Of a stretch of 5,870 nt of DNA, positions 3,789-5,870 are shown piece by piece; the first letter of the stretch is position 1, and each line of letters starts with the position of its first letter. The position numbers and the translations under genes are program-made. Origin of the DNA: an uncultured Planctomycetaceae bacterium (GTDB lineage Bacteria > Planctomycetota > Planctomycetia > Pirellulales > UBA1268); assembly GCA_937926325.1 (NCBI GenBank), contig CALAZQ010000379.1, positions 1 to 5,870 on the forward strand, read 5' to 3'. The notes beneath the pieces were generated by a model, which was not told the origin of the DNA, ran no database searches, and saw only the letters and a program-made list of their open reading frames with translations.

Positions 3789-5870
3789 ATGGGACGCGCC
3801 ACTGCGTTGGGTTGCTGTGTGTCGTTGGTGGCACTTTCTGGCCTGCTATCTGCTGATCTGGTCGCAGCCGATACGATCGACTTCAACCGCGACATCCGCC
3901 CGCTGCTTTCCGACCGTTGCTTCGCCTGCCATGGGCCGGATGAGGAGGATCGGCAGGCAGGCCTGCGGCTCGATGAGGCGGCAGCAGCAACGGCGGAACT
4001 CGACAGCGGCCTGCGGGCTATCGTGCCGGGGCAGGCGGCAGCGAGCGAAATGCTTGCCCGCATCACCAGCGCCGACCCCGATGTGGTGATGCCGCCGCCG
4101 GAAGTGGGCAAGCCGATCACCCCGGCTGAGGCTGAACTGCTGGCTCGCTGGATTACGGATGGGGCCGAGTACCGCGACCACTGGGCTTTCGAGCGGGTCG
4201 AGCGGCCGCCAGTGCCCGAGGTGGCCGATAGCACCTGGCCGCTGACCCCGATCGACCGCTTCATCATGACGCGGCTCATCAAGGAGGGGCTTGAGCCCAA
4301 TGCCGAAGCCGATCGGGCAACCCTGGCCCGCCGGCTCGCCCTCGATCTGACGGGCCTGCCGCCCGAACCGGCAACGGTGGCTGCCTTTCTTGCTGACAAG
4401 AACCCTGGTGCCTACGAGCGGTACGTCGACCGGCTGCTGGCCAGCCCGCATTACGGCGAGCGAATGGCGATCGAGTGGCTCGATGCTGCCCGGTATGCCG
4501 ACAGCCACGGCTACCAGACCGATTCCAGCCGTTCGAACTGGCCCTGGCGAGACTGGGTGATCAACGCCTTCAACCAGAACCTGCCCTTTGACCAGTTCAC
4601 CATCGAGCAGCTGGCTGGTGACATGCTGCCTGAGCCGACCCGCGAGCAGATCGTGGCCACCGGCTTCAACCGCAACCATCGGATCAATGGCGAGGGGGGC
4701 ATCATCGCCGAGGAGTGGCGGGTGGAGACGGTGATCGATCGGGTTGAGACCACCGGCCAGACCTGGCTGGGGCTGACGGTCGGCTGTGCCCGCTGCCATG
4801 ACCACAAGTACGACCCGCTCTCCCAGCGCGAGTTCTATTCCCTCTTCGCTCTCTTCAACAACGTACCTGAGAGCGGCACGATCATGGGGCGGTCGAACCG
4901 CAGCGGCGGCAATTCAGACCCGATCTTGCGACTGCCTGATGAACCGCAGCAGGCCCAGCTGGCCAAGCTGGAACAGGTGGTGGCCGATGCTCAGACAGCG
5001 GTTGCCGCCGAGCTGAAGAATCTGCCCAGCTTGGTTGAGGCCTGGGCAGCCGAGGCCCGGGCGTCACTGGACCAGACAGACAACGCCTGGCAGCCGTTTG
5101 AGCCGCTGGAGCTGGCGAGCGCCGGCGGGGCAAGCTTTCGCCGCAGTGAGGATGGCTCCTGGCTGGTCGAGGGAGCGGCACCGCCGCAGGACAGCTACAC
5201 CTTTGAGTCGCTGATCCCGCCAGGGAGCTTTGGTGGCTTTCGGCTGGAACTGCTGCCGGTCGCCGGGCTGGCAGGGGGTGGTTTCGGGAGGGGCGGCAAC
5301 GGCAACGTGGTCGTGACCAAGATCGAAGCTGAGATCGATCCACCGGGTGATGGCAAGACGATCCCGGTTGTCTTCACGCGGGCTGACGCCAGCTATGAGC
5401 AGCGGGGTTGGGAGGCGGCCAAGATTCTGAGCGGCAAAAAGGGCGACGGCTGGGCCATCGATGGCAATCAGTCTGACAACGATGCACCGCGACAGATTGC
5501 CCTCTTTCCGGAACGACCAATAATGGTGCCGGAAAACTCGCGGCTGGTGGTGACGGTGCGGCAGGAGTCGCAGTTCGCCGGGCATACCATCGCCCGCTTC
5601 CGACTGGCCTTTTCAACAGAGCAGCCCAGCCTGCTCGGCGTGAGTGGCACGCGACTGCCTGAAGAGGTACGCAAGGGCCTCGAGGCGGCTGCCGAGGATC
5701 GGACACCTGAGCAGCAGAAGCGGCTGGAGAGTTTCTATCGTGCTGAGGTCGATGGCCCGATCAAGCAGGCTGAGGCCGCCCGCGAGGCCGCCCAGAAGAG
5801 CCTGGAGGCATTCCGCAACAGCCTGACCAGCGCCATGGTGATGCAGGAGGGGAAGCCGCGGGATGCCTTC
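3789..5870 (+). CDS. Secreted planctomycete-type cytochrome c protein, PSCyt1-PSCyt2(DUF1549)-PSD1(DUF1553), 3' end cut by the window
   Basis: The frame is open for 694 codons to the right edge; complete family members are roughly 1,000 residues, so most of DUF1553 is missing. A signal peptide covers residues 1-27, with likely cleavage after LVAA. The PSCyt1 domain (about 30-130) starts with IDFNRDIRPLLSDRCFACHG, whose CFACH (44-48) is a c-type haem motif, followed by a candidate Met ligand in VVMPPPE (100-106). PSCyt2/DUF1549 (about 150-360) has PIDRFIMTRL, DLTGLPPEP, SPHYGERMAIEWLDAARYADSHGYQ (219 onward) and a second CxxCH in GCARCHDHKYDP (332-343). Residues about 430-610 form an inserted beta-rich module with DSYTF, GRGGNGNVVVTKIEAEI and GWAIDGN, known in many members. 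After about 611 the helical lead into DUF1553 begins. It should sit outside the inner membrane and bind haem. The physiological substrate is not established for the family. Relatives often precede a DUF1501 gene, which would lie beyond the window. Confidence 0.96.
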   Translation, partial: MGRATALGCCVSLVALSGLLSADLVAADTIDFNRDIRPLLSDRCFACHGPDEEDRQAGLRLDEAAAATAELDSGLRAIVPGQAAASEMLARITSADPDVVMPPPEVGKPITPAEAELLARWITDGAEYRDHWAFERVERPPVPEVADSTWPLTPIDRFIMTRLIKEGLEPNAEADRATLARRLALDLTGLPPEPATVAAFLADKNPGAYERYVDRLLASPHYGERMAIEWLDAARYADSHGYQTDSSRSNWPWRDWVINAFNQNLPFDQFTIEQLAGDMLPEPTREQIVATGFNRNHRINGEGGIIAEEWRVETVIDRVETTGQTWLGLTVGCARCHDHKYDPLSQREFYSLFALFNNVPESGTIMGRSNRSGGNSDPILRLPDEPQQAQLAKLEQVVADAQTAVAAELKNLPSLVEAWAAEARASLDQTDNAWQPFEPLELASAGGASFRRSEDGSWLVEGAAPPQDSYTFESLIPPGSFGGFRLELLPVAGLAGGGFGRGGNGNVVVTKIEAEIDPPGDGKTIPVVFTRADASYEQRGWEAAKILSGKKGDGWAIDGNQSDNDAPRQIALFPERPIMVPENSRLVVTVRQESQFAGHTIARFRLAFSTEQPSLLGVSGTRLPEEVRKGLEAAAEDRTPEQQKRLESFYRAEVDGPIKQAEAAREAAQKSLEAFRNSLTSAMVMQEGKPRDAF

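Noticed and set aside
3664..4089. Plus-strand open frame of 141 codons starting in the leader
   Set aside because: It is out of frame with the cytochrome gene, its ATG lies inside the palindrome at 3659-3670, and most of it overlaps the PSCyt1 coding sequence, whose haem motif is in the other frame.
3846..4805. Minus-strand open frame of 319 codons opposite the cytochrome gene
   Set aside because: It is antisense to highly conserved PSCyt1 and DUF1549 motifs. It looks protein-like only because the sense strand is strongly codon-biased.
1..5870. CRISPR array, tRNA/rRNA gene, insertion sequence or phage/defence module
   Set aside because: No regularly spaced repeats, no transposase or integrase motifs, no tRNA-like cloverleaf and no toxin-antitoxin or nuclease signatures were seen on either strand.

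Overview
The window is GC-rich, tightly packed bacterial DNA, most probably from a member of the Planctomycetota (perhaps Pirellulales-like; the order is a guess). The strongest evidence is the rightmost gene. It encodes a secreted PSCyt1 / PSCyt2 (DUF1549) / PSD1 (DUF1553) protein, a multidomain c-type cytochrome architecture greatly expanded in planctomycetes and their relatives. The leftmost gene also resembles a conserved planctomycete protein of unknown function.

Left half (1-2816, minus strand): three genes read leftwards as one apparent operon. In transcription order they are a class I SAM-dependent RNA methyltransferase of the RlmI/RlmK-like type (2816-1890), a SpoU/TrmH-type RNA 2'-O-ribose methyltransferase (1893-1027; GTG start overlapping the previous stop by 4 nt), and a helical, TPR-like protein of unknown function (1017 to beyond the left edge; 9-nt gap). 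The two methyltransferases probably act on rRNA or tRNA in the cytoplasm. The third protein has no assignable role, but its tight coupling suggests related expression.

Middle (2817-2923): a 107-bp divergent intergenic region holding a 9-bp direct repeat, a GC-rich inverted repeat and a perfect Shine-Dalgarno sequence for the rightward gene. No convincing full promoter was seen.

Right half (2924-5870, plus strand): first, a small exported arginine- and methionine-rich protein with two coiled-coil segments joined by a disordered-looking linker (2924-3544). Next is a 244-bp leader/intergenic region (3545-3788) with a candidate sigma70-type promoter embedded in dyad symmetries, followed by hairpins. 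Last comes the PSCyt1-DUF1549-DUF1553 cytochrome gene (3789 to beyond the right edge; 694 codons visible).

No RNA gene, insertion sequence, CRISPR array, integrase or other mobile-element signature was found. The region looks like ordinary chromosomal backbone, and I see no clear new defence or biosynthetic system. The parts most worth a second look are the structured upstream region of the cytochrome gene, the uncharacterised coiled-coil secreted protein, and the unknown protein coupled to two RNA methyltransferases.
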